The position numbers and the translations under genes were made by a program. Source: Comamonadaceae bacterium (GTDB lineage: Bacteria > Pseudomonadota > Gammaproteobacteria > Burkholderiales > Burkholderiaceae_C). Taken from it: DNA of 13,064 nucleotides. The stretch spans positions 1 through 13,064 of the forward strand of contig CANGMW010000042.1 in NCBI GenBank assembly GCA_947454695.1, read 5' to 3'. The notes beneath the pieces were generated by a model that made no database searches, had not been told where the DNA came from, and was given only the letters and a program-made list of their open reading frames with translations. Shown here one piece after another: positions 1 through 7,158 of this stretch. Position 1 is the first letter of the stretch. Each line of letters starts with the position of its first letter.

Positions 1-1533
1 CTGCTGTTTCAAGACTTGGCGGTGGTGCCACTTCTGGTCTTGATCCCGGCGTTGGGGAGTCCGCCCAATGAATTGCTGACATCGTTGGGCTTGGCCCTGC
101 TCAAAGCCGCTGTGCTCGTGACCATCTTATTGGTGGGTGGCCAGCATGCCATGCGCTGGTGGCTGACACTGGTCGCCCGACGCAAAAGTGATGAGCTGTT
201 CATGCTCAATCTTTTGCTCATCACGCTAGGCCTGGCCTGGCTGACCGAGATGGCGGGCTTGAGTCTGGCGCTGGGTGCGTTCATTGCCGGCATTTTGATT
301 TCTGAAACAGAATACAAACATCAAGTGGAGACGGACATCCGGCCCTTTCACGACGTGTTGCTGGGTCTGTTTTTCATCACCATCGGGATGTTGCTGGACT
401 GGCGCATCGTCATGGATCGCTGGCCTCTGGTGTTGATTTTGCTGGTGATGTCCGTTGGACTCAAGCTCACGCTAGTCACTTTGCTAGCTCGTGCGTTGGG
501 GGCGAGCATGGGCGTGTCGCTGCGCGCCGGCATGTATCTGGCGCAAGCGGGTGAGTTTGGATTTGTCTTGCTCACCTTGGCGCAGTCTCATGCCTTGATC
601 GATCCCGTATTGGTCAATCCTATTTTGGCCAGCATGGTGCTGTCCATGTTGCTCACGCCATTTGTCATCATGAGCAGCAACGCCTTGGTGCTCAAACTGG
701 TCTCAAGTGAATGGCTGCAACAGTCGCTGCAAATGACCACTCTGGTTCGTAAAGCCTTCACCGTGAAACATCACGTCTTGATTTGCGGCTATGGCCGATG
801 CGGCCAAAATCTTGCGCGCATCTTAGATGCTGAAAACATTCCTTATCTAGCTCTGGATTTGGACCCTGACCGTGTTCAGCAAGCCGTTGCGGCTGGGCAC
901 TCGGTAGCCTTTGGCGATGCCAGCCGTGTGCAAGCGCTGATTGCTGCGGGCTTGCTGCGCGCCAGCGCCGTGGTCATCACCTATTTGGATGTGCCAGGCG
1001 CCATGAAGGTGCTGGCCAACGCACGGGCACACGCCCCGCAAGTGCCCGTGATCGTGCGCACCCAGGATGACGCCGACCTTGAGCGGCTTCAAAAAGCCGG
1101 CGCCACCGAAGTGGTGCCCGAAGCCATTGAAGGCTCTTTGATGCTGGCCAGCCATGCGCTGGCGCTGGTAGGCGTTCCGATGCGCCGCGTGATTCGCATC
1201 GTCCAGGACCAGCGTGATGCGCGCTACAACCTGTTGCGTGGTTACTTTCATGGCGGCGATGACGCCTCACTGGACGAGTCTGCACAAGAGCGTCTGGCCA
1301 ATATCGTTTGCACAGAGCACTCATTTGCGGTGGGACAACACACCAGCGCCTTGCAACTTCTTTTGCCAGATGTGCGCATTGTCAACCTGCGCAGTCACAC
1401 GGGTAAAAACATGGCGCCGTCACACAACCCCTTGGTGCAAGCCGGTGATACGCTGGTGGTATCGGCTAAGGCTGAAGCCATTGCAAGTGCCCAAGCGCTG
1501 CTGCTGTCCCCCGTCTCAGGCCACACCCACTGA
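1..1533 (+). CDS. KefB/KefC-type monovalent cation:proton antiporter (CPA2), 5' end outside window
   Basis: Integral inner-membrane antiporter of the CPA2 family with a cytoplasmic nucleotide-binding domain; relatives exchange K+ (or Na+) for protons. The reading frame is open from base 1, and the first residues, LLFQDLAVVPLL, match a mid-membrane helix of KefB/KefC, so the true start lies upstream; 510 residues are visible. Hydrophobic helices fill residues 1 to about 235, with family wording such as LGAFIAGILISETEY (about 90-104), LLGLFFITIGM and the AQAGEFGFVLL helix. A Rossmann TrkA-N/RCK domain begins near residue 256, with G-x-G-x-x-G in GYGRCGQ (263-269). A TrkA-C-like region occupies about 400-510. 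In Kef proteins the Rossmann domain binds nucleotide and gates transport. The ion and the gating ligand cannot be read from sequence. apt starts 18 bases after the stop, so co-transcription is likely. Confidence 0.9.
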   Translation: MLFQDLAVVPLLVLIPALGSPPNELLTSLGLALLKAAVLVTILLVGGQHAMRWWLTLVARRKSDELFMLNLLLITLGLAWLTEMAGLSLALGAFIAGILISETEYKHQVETDIRPFHDVLLGLFFITIGMLLDWRIVMDRWPLVLILLVMSVGLKLTLVTLLARALGASMGVSLRAGMYLAQAGEFGFVLLTLAQSHALIDPVLVNPILASMVLSMLLTPFVIMSSNALVLKLVSSEWLQQSLQMTTLVRKAFTVKHHVLICGYGRCGQNLARILDAENIPYLALDLDPDRVQQAVAAGHSVAFGDASRVQALIAAGLLRASAVVITYLDVPGAMKVLANARAHAPQVPVIVRTQDDADLERLQKAGATEVVPEAIEGSLMLASHALALVGVPMRRVIRIVQDQRDARYNLLRGYFHGGDDASLDESAQERLANIVCTEHSFAVGQHTSALQLLLPDVRIVNLRSHTGKNMAPSHNPLVQAGDTLVVSAKAEAIASAQALLLSPVSGHTH

Positions 1534-1551
1534 TCGCTTGCTGGAGATTCA

Positions 1552-2106
1552 ATGATCACGACCCAAACCATGGAATATGTTCGTAGCCACGTGCGCACGG
1601 TGCCCGACTGGCCGGCACCGGGCGTGCAGTTTCGAGACATCACACCTTTGCTGCAAGACCCCAAAGTGTTCCGCGTGCTGATCGATGCGTTCGTCGTACG
1701 CTACATGTCTGCTCCCATGCGGCCAACCGTGGTGGCAGGACTGGATGCCCGTGGTTTTATTTTGGGTTCGGTAATTGCTTATGAGTTAAATCTGGGCTTT
1801 GTCCCGATTCGCAAAAAAGGCAAGTTGCCCTTTGCCACCGTGGAAGAAACCTATGAGCTGGAATACGGCAGTGCCACCGTCGAGCTGCACACCGATGCGG
1901 TCAAGGCCGGCGACCGCGTCTTACTCATCGATGACTTGATTGCCACCGGCGGAACCATGATGGCCGGCAAACTCTTATTGGAAAAACTTGGCGCGTCCGT
2001 TTTGGAAGGCGCTGTGATCATCGACCTGCCTGAGCTGGGCGGATCGCAGCGCTTGCGCGCGGCGGGCATGCCGCTGTTCACGCTTTTGAGCTTTGAGGGC
2101 GAGTGA
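1552..2106 (+). CDS. apt: adenine phosphoribosyltransferase
   Basis: Cytoplasmic purine-salvage enzyme that converts adenine and PRPP to AMP and pyrophosphate. The protein has 184 residues, normal for the family. The N-terminal part carries the Apt wording WPAPGVQFRDITPLL (about 20-34). GLDARGFILG (63-72) and VPIRKKGKLP (84-93) form the central sheet and flexible loop. The PRPP-binding loop is VLLIDDLIATGGT (123-135), with both acidic residues and the TGG turn intact. The ATG at 1552 is preceded by GGAGA (1543-1547) with a short 4-base spacer; Met7 at 1570 is a possible alternative start but has no nearby ribosome binding site. The gene follows the Kef-type antiporter by 18 bases and probably shares its transcript. 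I see no hairpin plus T-run terminator after the stop. Confidence 0.96.
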   Translation: MITTQTMEYVRSHVRTVPDWPAPGVQFRDITPLLQDPKVFRVLIDAFVVRYMSAPMRPTVVAGLDARGFILGSVIAYELNLGFVPIRKKGKLPFATVEETYELEYGSATVELHTDAVKAGDRVLLIDDLIATGGTMMAGKLLLEKLGASVLEGAVIIDLPELGGSQRLRAAGMPLFTLLSFEGE

Positions 2107-2262
2107 GGCGGTATTACTCGGCCTAATACAAAGCTTTGCATTTGCAATCAGCTTACAGCAGGAAAAGTTTGCTTTCTCTTGAATAATTCACAAGATCTTC
2201 CGTGCTTGTTGACATCACGGTTGATACCGTTATTTGTTCAGATATTTCATGGGAGCTTATAA
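2107..2262 (+). promoter_or_regulatory. leader and candidate promoter of the outer-membrane protein gene
   Basis: This AT-rich gap between apt and the barrel gene contains a perfect -35 hexamer TTGACA at 2209-2214. The -10 would be the weak TATTTG at 2231-2236 after a 16-base spacer, so the promoter is only partly convincing. A small dyad, ACGGT-TGAT-ACCGT (2217-2230), lies between the two hexamers, where a regulator could bind. A clear ribosome binding site GGGAG (2251-2255) sits 7 bases before the ATG at 2263. The tiny palindromes at 2129-2138 (CAAAGCTTTG) and 2136-2147 have no T-run and are not convincing terminators for apt. Confidence 0.45.
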
Positions 2263-2913
2263 ATGCGTTTTCAAAAAAGAGTTTTTTCACTTATTGGGTT
2301 GTCATTTGTCATGTGTGTTGGCGCGCATGCTCAGACGAACAACAAATGGTATGCGGGGGCTGAGTTTGGTGTTACCTCCATTAAGGACAACTCAAGTGAC
2401 ATCGCCAATTCCTTGACAAGCGTCTTGGGCGGCACCGCGAATGTCGGCAGAGATACCAATACTTCTGCAACCCGACTTTATGGTGGCTACAACTTCAACA
2501 ACTACATTGCCGCAGAAATCGGCTATCTTCAAAGCAGTGACAACAAGACTAGGATCTCCGGTACGAGTGGTGGACTTACACCATACACCGGCTCTGGTAC
2601 TGTCTCTATCAGTGGTGCAGATATTTCAGCCATCTTTCGACCCAATCCAAATCGTAATTTTGGAAGCGGCCTCTTTTTGCGTGCGGGTATAAGTTCATAC
2701 ACCACAAAAACTAGTGTGACGATTGCCTCGGGGGGATCAAGTTTTTCACAATCAGGAAGTGACTCTGGATCAGGCGCCAACATTGGTATCGGTTATGACA
2801 TTCCAGCTGGGCCCGGAAACGTTCGAGTTGCTTATACCAATATGAGCAACCTTTCAGGCAAGAGTAATAACTCTGTTGATGCTTTCAGCATCGGGTATCA
2901 GCTTAATTTTTGA
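2263..2913 (+). CDS. small outer-membrane beta-barrel protein (porin-like, OmpA-barrel type)
   Basis: Predicted outer-membrane protein of 216 residues with no specific function recognised. A Sec signal peptide is clear: basic MRFQKR, a hydrophobic core, and a signal peptidase I site after AHA (cleavage before Gln24). The mature part shows alternating amphipathic strands rich in Gly, Ser, Asn and aromatic residues: about 28-37, 69-90, 114-127, 135-155, 168-181, 185-195 and 205-216. It ends in a terminal Phe (IGYQLNF), the usual BAM recognition signature. This suits an eight-stranded barrel with Ser/Gly/Thr-rich extracellular loops (about 92-112 and 156-170). There is no C-terminal OmpA peptidoglycan domain. 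Cys18 lies in the signal but is not in a lipobox. The gene looks more AT-rich than its neighbours and has its own ribosome binding site (GGGAG, 2251-2255). It ends at a strong terminator, so it is probably monocistronic. Confidence 0.82.
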   Translation: MRFQKRVFSLIGLSFVMCVGAHAQTNNKWYAGAEFGVTSIKDNSSDIANSLTSVLGGTANVGRDTNTSATRLYGGYNFNNYIAAEIGYLQSSDNKTRISGTSGGLTPYTGSGTVSISGADISAIFRPNPNRNFGSGLFLRAGISSYTTKTSVTIASGGSSFSQSGSDSGSGANIGIGYDIPAGPGNVRVAYTNMSNLSGKSNNSVDAFSIGYQLNF

Positions 2914-2937
2914 AGTTCGGCCGAAGACATAGGAAGC

Positions 2938-2965
2938 AAAAAGCGCCAAGATTGGCGCTTTTTTT
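2938..2965. terminator. bidirectional Rho-independent terminator
   Basis: A perfect inverted repeat with arms 2938-2948 and 2953-2963 (core AAGCGCCA / TGGCGCTT, loop AGAT) is followed by T on the plus strand and preceded by an A-run on the plus strand. It therefore works as a hairpin plus U-tract in both directions. It lies between the convergent barrel gene (stop at 2913) and mnmE (stop at 2973), and should end both transcripts. Confidence 0.9.
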
Positions 2966-2972
2966 ATTTGCC

Positions 2973-4355
2973 TTATTTGCCAATGCAAAAGCTGGAAAAA
3001 ATCACGCCCAATAAATCGTCTGAAGTGAACTCGCCGGTGATGCCGCTCAAGGCTTGTTGAGCCAAACGCAATTCTTCTGCAAGCAAGTCCAGGGACTGCG
3101 TTTGCGACAGCAAATGTTGCAAAGCCACTTCAAGGTGCGTCGCCACCAGGCGCAGCGCCTGTACATGACGTTCTCGAGCGATGTACACGCCCTCCGGATT
3201 AGATTGCCAGCCCGCCAAGTCCAACAGTTTCTGTCGTAGCGCCGGCAAGCCTTCGCCGGTTTTGGTAGACAGCGTGAGTCCTGCAAGCGAAAGCTCACGC
3301 GCCGCCAGGTCCGACTTGTTCCACACATCGACCACCGGCACACCGTTGGGTAAGTTATTGGCCAGCGTTTGACCAATTACCTGATCGCCGGCAAGGTAGC
3401 TCGTCTGCTTGGCGCGACTTGAGTCATGTAAAAACAAAACTACATCGGCCTGAATGATTTCAGTCCAGGCGCGTTCAATGCCGATTTTTTCCACCACATC
3501 GGCGCTGTTGCGCAATCCGGCGGTGTCAATCACATGTACCGGTACGCCTTCAATCTGAATGGTTTGTTCCACCTTGTCTCGGGTCGTTCCCTCAATCGGC
3601 GTGACGATAGCCAGCTCCGCACCCGCCAACGCATTGAGCAGTGAGCTTTTGCCTGCGTTGGGCTGGCCGGCAATGACTACTTTGATGCCTTCACGCAGCA
3701 GCGCGCCTTGCTGCGCCCGTGCCATGACCTGGGCGAGTTGTGTTTGGAGTCGATCGAGCTGCCCTTGTGCATCGGCTTTCTTTAAGAAATCTATTTCTTC
3801 TTCCGGAAAGTCCAGCGTGGCCTCCACCAGCATGCGCAAATGAATCAGTTGGTCACGCAGGGCATGGATCTCGGTTGAGAACTCTCCGGCTAATGACCGC
3901 GTGGCGCTTTTGGCGGCGGCCACTGTACTGGCATCGATCAAGTCGGCAATCGCCTCGGCTTGCGCCAGATCGATTTTGTTGTTCAAAAACGCCCGTTCTG
4001 TGAACTCTCCCGGGCGGGCTAAGCGCACGGGCGGGCGACCCTCCAGCCTCAGGGCCAAGCAACGCGACAAGAGCATTTGCATGACCACGGGCCCGCCATG
4101 CGCCTGCAGCTCAAGCACATCCTCCCCCGTGAAGGAATGCGGTGCTGGGAAATAGAGGGCCAGCCCATGGTCGATGGCAGAACCGTCTGCGTCCCGAAAA
4201 GCGAGATAAGTAGCTTCGCGAGGACGCAGTTCGCGCCCCAAAAGCTGAAGAACGAGTTCTTGAAGGGCTTTTCCTGAGACCCGAACGATACCCACCGCAC
4301 CGCGTCCAGGTGCAGTGGCAATCGCAACAATGGTGTCAATGTGGGCAAGGCTCAT
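2973..4355 (-). CDS. mnmE: tRNA modification GTPase MnmE (TrmE)
   Basis: GTPase that works with MnmG (GidA, not in this window) to build the 5-carboxymethylaminomethyl group on wobble uridine U34 of several tRNAs, using a formyl-folate donor. From the ATG at 4355 the protein has 460 residues, normal length. The N-terminal folate-binding domain begins DTIVAIATAPGRGAVGIVRVSG. The G domain inserted in the helical domain shows G1 GQPNAGKS (230-237), G2 GTTRD (256-260), G3 DTAG (277-280) and G4 NKSD (346-349). The C-terminus is CIGK (457-460), with the catalytically important cysteine present. A TTG at 4364 would add three residues but lies inside the arm of a hairpin, so the ATG is preferred. No Shine-Dalgarno sequence is visible before either start. 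The gene lies downstream of yidC in the rpmH cluster and converges on the barrel gene. Confidence 0.97.
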   Translation of the reverse strand: MSLAHIDTIVAIATAPGRGAVGIVRVSGKALQELVLQLLGRELRPREATYLAFRDADGSAIDHGLALYFPAPHSFTGEDVLELQAHGGPVVMQMLLSRCLALRLEGRPPVRLARPGEFTERAFLNNKIDLAQAEAIADLIDASTVAAAKSATRSLAGEFSTEIHALRDQLIHLRMLVEATLDFPEEEIDFLKKADAQGQLDRLQTQLAQVMARAQQGALLREGIKVVIAGQPNAGKSSLLNALAGAELAIVTPIEGTTRDKVEQTIQIEGVPVHVIDTAGLRNSADVVEKIGIERAWTEIIQADVVLFLHDSSRAKQTSYLAGDQVIGQTLANNLPNGVPVVDVWNKSDLAARELSLAGLTLSTKTGEGLPALRQKLLDLAGWQSNPEGVYIARERHVQALRLVATHLEVALQHLLSQTQSLDLLAEELRLAQQALSGITGEFTSDDLLGVIFSSFCIGK

Positions 4356-4362
4356 GATGAAC

Positions 4363-4384
4363 AAGGGCCGCTGGTGCGGCCCTT
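4363..4384 (-). promoter_or_regulatory. perfect hairpin between yidC and the mnmE start
   Basis: AAGGGCCGC (4363-4371) and GCGGCCCTT (4376-4384) form a 9-bp GC-rich stem with a 4-base loop. It occupies most of the 37-base gap between the yidC stop and the mnmE ATG, and ends 7 bases before that ATG. No U-run follows on the minus strand, so it is not a standard terminator. It could act as an attenuator, a 3' stabilising structure for yidC mRNA, or a translational control element for mnmE. Confidence 0.6.
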
Positions 4385-4392
4385 AGAAATAA

Positions 4393-6090
4393 TCAGCGGA
4401 ACTTCGGTAAATTGAACTGCGGTGGCACACCCATTTGTTTGTTGATGAACCATTGCTGAGCTATCGACAAAATGTTGTTGGTCAACCAGTACAACACCAA
4501 GCCGGCGGGGAAGGCGAAGAACATCACGCTGAACACCAGCGGCATGATCCACATCATCTTGGCTTGCATGGGGTCCGGTGGTGCGGGGTTCAGGGCTGTC
4601 TGTACAAGCGTGCTGAGCGTCATGACGACCGGCAAGATGTAGTACGGGTCAATCGCTGACAAATCCTGGATCCACAGAATCCAAGGCGCGTTGCGCATTT
4701 CGACGCTGGACAACAGGACCCAGTACAAGGCAATGAACACCGGAATCTGAATCATGATGGGCAAGCAGCCGCCCATGGGATTGACTTTTTCTTCCCGGTA
4801 AATCTTCATCATCTCCTGCTGCATTTGCTGCGGATTGTCTTTGAGGCGCTCACGCATTTCCATAATGCGTGGATTGATCGCTTTCATTTTGGCCATGCTG
4901 GCGTAGGCCTTGGCATTCAACCAGTAAAAAGCGATTTTGAGTAAGACCACCAAGGCCACGATGGACCAACCCCAGTTTTGCAGCACCTTGTGCAATTGAT
5001 CTAACAACCAGAACAGCGGCTTGGCCAGCAAGGTCAACATGCCGTAGTCCTTAACCAGCTCCAGCCCGGGCGCCAGCGCTTCGAGCACCTTTTCTTCTTG
5101 AGGTCCCGCAAACAGGGTGGATTCCAGCACTTTGCGCGCGCCAGGTGCGATTTCCCCCAACGGAGTGATGACGCCTATCGAATACAAAGCGAGTTGGGTG
5201 TCGGACAATTTACGGACAAAATTTTCGCGGTTGATGCCATCCGCCAACAACCAAGCGGACAGGAAATAGTGCTGCACCATGGCCACGTAGCCTGTGCTTG
5301 CGTTTTTGTCGATCTCGGCTTTGTTGCTATCGATTTCTTTGAATTCAATTTTGTGGTACTTCTTGCCTTCGGTGTAGGCCGCCGGTCCCGTGAACGATGA
5401 AGGACCCATCATGCTGCTGGCAGGCACCACGCCGTCACGTACCAATTGCATGTAGACCTGCGCGGTGGCGCTCGCGCTCCCGTTATTCACCACCTCATGC
5501 CGTACGGCTATCGCATAGCTGCCACGTTTAAATGTGTAGGTTTTAAGCAGCTTGACGCCATTGAGCTCAGGGGATTCAAACTTCACACTCAGTTCGTCTT
5601 GACCGTCCTTCATTTCTTTATCAGCAGACACCAAGGTCATAACCGTTTTGTGCGTGGGGTAGGCCACGCCGGATGCCGCTGCAATCAGGCCGGTTTGTGC
5701 GACATAGATGTGGTCGGGCTCTTGTTGAAATAGAACAAAGTCTTTGTCCTGATTCACCAGGTCACGAAGTTTCAAAAACTCTGAGCGCACCAGGGATGCA
5801 CCTTCTGTGTCAATGGACAGGCGCATCAGGTCAGTTTTGATTTCGACCCGTTCACTCACGCGCGACCCAGCCGCTTTCGACGTTTGCGCAGTAATGTCTC
5901 CACTGGGTACGCTGGTGCCGGTCGCCGATGTAGTTGTGCTCGCATTCTCAGGCTTGGCGGCAGTAGTGACTTGGCTCGGACTTGGGAAAAAAGTAGCCTT
6001 GTGTCCGTTGTAGATTTGCCATTGATCCCACAGAAGCACCATGGAAAAGCCAAAAATCACCCACAAAACGGTACGACGGATGTCATTCAT
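4393..6090 (-). CDS. yidC: membrane protein insertase YidC
   Basis: Inner-membrane insertase (Oxa1/Alb3 family) that inserts and folds membrane proteins alone or with SecYEG. The protein has 565 residues, typical of Gram-negative YidC. An N-terminal helix (about 5-22) is followed by a Ser/Thr/Ala-rich linker (about 40-75) and a large periplasmic beta-sandwich domain (about 80-340). Next comes the conserved five-helix core from about 350. Core wording includes WGWSIVALVVLLK (373-385), the cytoplasmic hairpin MKAINPRIMEMRERLKDN (402-419), VNPMGGCLPIMIQIPVFIALYW (436-457, the C1-TM3 signature) and AGLVLYWLTNNILSIAQQWF (529-548). Lys385 aligns by spacing with the groove Arg366 of E. coli YidC, and Trp390 with the Pro of PLT. 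I recall lysine as usual in Burkholderiales. The start ATG overlaps the yidD stop by four bases, so translational coupling is likely. Confidence 0.98.
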   Translation of the reverse strand: MNDIRRTVLWVIFGFSMVLLWDQWQIYNGHKATFFPSPSQVTTAAKPENASTTTSATGTSVPSGDITAQTSKAAGSRVSERVEIKTDLMRLSIDTEGASLVRSEFLKLRDLVNQDKDFVLFQQEPDHIYVAQTGLIAAASGVAYPTHKTVMTLVSADKEMKDGQDELSVKFESPELNGVKLLKTYTFKRGSYAIAVRHEVVNNGSASATAQVYMQLVRDGVVPASSMMGPSSFTGPAAYTEGKKYHKIEFKEIDSNKAEIDKNASTGYVAMVQHYFLSAWLLADGINRENFVRKLSDTQLALYSIGVITPLGEIAPGARKVLESTLFAGPQEEKVLEALAPGLELVKDYGMLTLLAKPLFWLLDQLHKVLQNWGWSIVALVVLLKIAFYWLNAKAYASMAKMKAINPRIMEMRERLKDNPQQMQQEMMKIYREEKVNPMGGCLPIMIQIPVFIALYWVLLSSVEMRNAPWILWIQDLSAIDPYYILPVVMTLSTLVQTALNPAPPDPMQAKMMWIMPLVFSVMFFAFPAGLVLYWLTNNILSIAQQWFINKQMGVPPQFNLPKFR

Positions 6091-6359
6091 GAAGATTTCT
6101 TTTCTGTGTTGATTTGGATGAGTCCCGAAAAAAATCGGGGTTTTTGTTCTGGAACGGGATCATGCCCGCCAGCACACCAAGGGCTGCATCTCAGCAGGCG
6201 CTTGGCGGCCAGGTAACTACCAGCGGCTGCACCATGATGTTCTAAAGCTTCAATGGCATACCGGGAGCAGGTGGGCTCAAAACGACACGACAAGCCAACG
6301 CTGGGACTTAGCAGCAAGCGGTACGTTTTCACAAGACTAACTAAGAATTTTGTCATCAT
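6087..6359 (-). CDS. yidD: membrane protein insertion efficiency factor YidD
   Basis: Small membrane-associated protein that assists YidC-dependent insertion; its mechanism is not well defined. It has 90 residues. The family signature is complete: SCRFEPTCSRYA (24-35) and RCSPWCAGGHDPVP (57-70), with the conserved cysteines. An amphipathic N-terminal helix (about 3-19) could bind the membrane face. The last 20 residues (FFSGLIQINTEKKSS region) form a variable charged tail. The start is ATGATG at 6359-6354, one base after the rnpA stop. The stop TGA overlaps the yidC ATG (6087-6090), which points to coupled translation rnpA-yidD-yidC. Confidence 0.96.
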   Translation of the reverse strand: MMTKFLVSLVKTYRLLLSPSVGLSCRFEPTCSRYAIEALEHHGAAAGSYLAAKRLLRCSPWCAGGHDPVPEQKPRFFSGLIQINTEKKSS

Positions 6360-6360
6360 C

Positions 6361-6765
6361 TCAAGCGACCACCGTGTTACTTCTCACTGCGCCGCCAATG
6401 GCACGCTTGAACAGTTGCTCAATTTCGTCATGGACTGCTTTTTTAAGCTGCTCGGATGACGCGCTGATGAATTGTTGCCGATCAAAACCGGATCTGAGTC
6501 TCACCACATGCGCACCTTGGGGCAAGCCCTGTTCAAACGCATTTGCCATGGTGTAGATCTGTCGCTTGATGAGATTTCTGGTAACGGCGCGCTTCGCCCA
6601 TCTTTTGGGAACCATGGCGCCCATCCAAATCTGATCGATGGCTAAACCCAAGTGTGCACAGTTGCGCACTTCACAGTGGAGGGCGAAATGCGCTGTGCGG
6701 GCCAGCGTCAAACCCCCCAAAACTGCTTGAAATTGTTCTCGGGTTTTCAGCCGCTGCATTGTCAT
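6361..6765 (-). CDS. rnpA: ribonuclease P protein component
   Basis: Protein subunit of RNase P, which binds the RNA subunit and the pre-tRNA 5' leader during 5' maturation. The frame gives 134 residues; it probably starts at Met1 (6765) or Met3 (6759, MQRLKTREQF, the usual family beginning). Neither has a clear Shine-Dalgarno sequence, so the choice is open. The RNR signature is clear: KRWAKRAVTRNLIKRQI (54-70), with the RNxIKR core at 63-68. The preceding segment LGLAIDQIWMGAMVPKRW differs from the more usual LGLVVGKK-type wording but keeps the KR block. The gene follows rpmH by 51 bases and precedes yidD by one base. The C-terminal 15 residues are variable. Confidence 0.95.
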   Translation of the reverse strand: MTMQRLKTREQFQAVLGGLTLARTAHFALHCEVRNCAHLGLAIDQIWMGAMVPKRWAKRAVTRNLIKRQIYTMANAFEQGLPQGAHVVRLRSGFDRQQFISASSEQLKKAVHDEIEQLFKRAIGGAVRSNTVVA

Positions 6766-6816
6766 GACGTACTGTGTGGCCGCCGCTAGAACGTGGCCAA
6801 CACCAGGTCAACTGAC

Positions 6817-6951
6817 TTAAACAGCCAGGCGCTTGCGGCCTTTGGCGCGACGTGCGTTGATCACAGCACGACCACCGCGTGTTTTCATGCGCACCAGAAA
6901 ACCATGGGTACGCGCGCGGCGAATTTTCGAAGGTTGATATGTGCGTTTCAT
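6817..6951 (-). CDS. rpmH: 50S ribosomal protein L34
   Basis: This 44-residue, very basic large-subunit protein begins MKRTYQPSKIRRARTHGF and ends in KGRKRLAV. It has the full family length and the invariant KRTxQPS start. I read it directly from the minus strand: ATG at 6951, TAA at 6819-6817. An AGGA Shine-Dalgarno (minus strand, 6963-6960) lies 8 bases before the ATG, within a 10-bp palindrome (6959-6968). It is the first gene of the rpmH-rnpA-yidD-yidC-mnmE block, and is divergent from dnaA across the origin region. A good sigma-70-like promoter lies about 160 bases upstream (7112-7140), giving a long leader. Confidence 0.98.
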   Translation of the reverse strand: MKRTYQPSKIRRARTHGFLVRMKTRGGRAVINARRAKGRKRLAV

Positions 6952-7111
6952 TTTGGATATCCTAGGATGCTCGAAAGTTAGGGGGATGCATGAATCGCAT
7001 TAGGGCTGACTCGTCGCCATATCCTTTAGCTACTGCGGGCTTCATGCGTTCCATCCAAGTTGGCCGCCTCTGGGTTTATAAGGGCCGCCGCCTTTTCAGG
7101 AAAAGCCTGCG

Positions 7112-7140
7112 ATTATCGCAAATTTCTTCAATCTTTGCAA
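7112..7140 (-). promoter_or_regulatory. rpmH promoter (sigma-70-like)
   Basis: On the minus strand, TTGCAA (7140-7135, 4 of 6 to consensus) and GATAAT (7117-7112, 5 of 6) are separated by exactly 17 bases. Transcription would start near 7105 and run into rpmH with a leader of roughly 150 bases. The -10 lies inside the 13-base palindrome TGCGATTATCGCA (7108-7120). A second dyad, CTTTTC-AG-GAAAAG (7092-7105), covers the expected start point. Confidence 0.6.
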
Positions 7141-7158
7141 CGGCTTAGAAAGAACTGA

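Noticed and set aside
847..1251. Antisense open frames under the antiporter RCK domain
   Set aside because: Both are contained in the real coding frame, which carries GYGRCGQ and continues past them. The antisense products are His/Arg-rich without a family.
2129..2147. Small palindromes after apt as a terminator
   Set aside because: The stems are 5 bp with tiny or no loops and no T-run follows.
2234..2416. Plus-strand open frame overlapping the start of the barrel gene
   Set aside because: It is out of frame with the barrel gene, which has a clear signal peptide, ribosome binding site and barrel strands.
4364..4364. TTG at 4364 as the mnmE start
   Set aside because: It adds only three residues (MFI) before MSLAHIDTI, lies inside the hairpin arm and has no Shine-Dalgarno. 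The ATG at 4355 matches the usual N-terminus.
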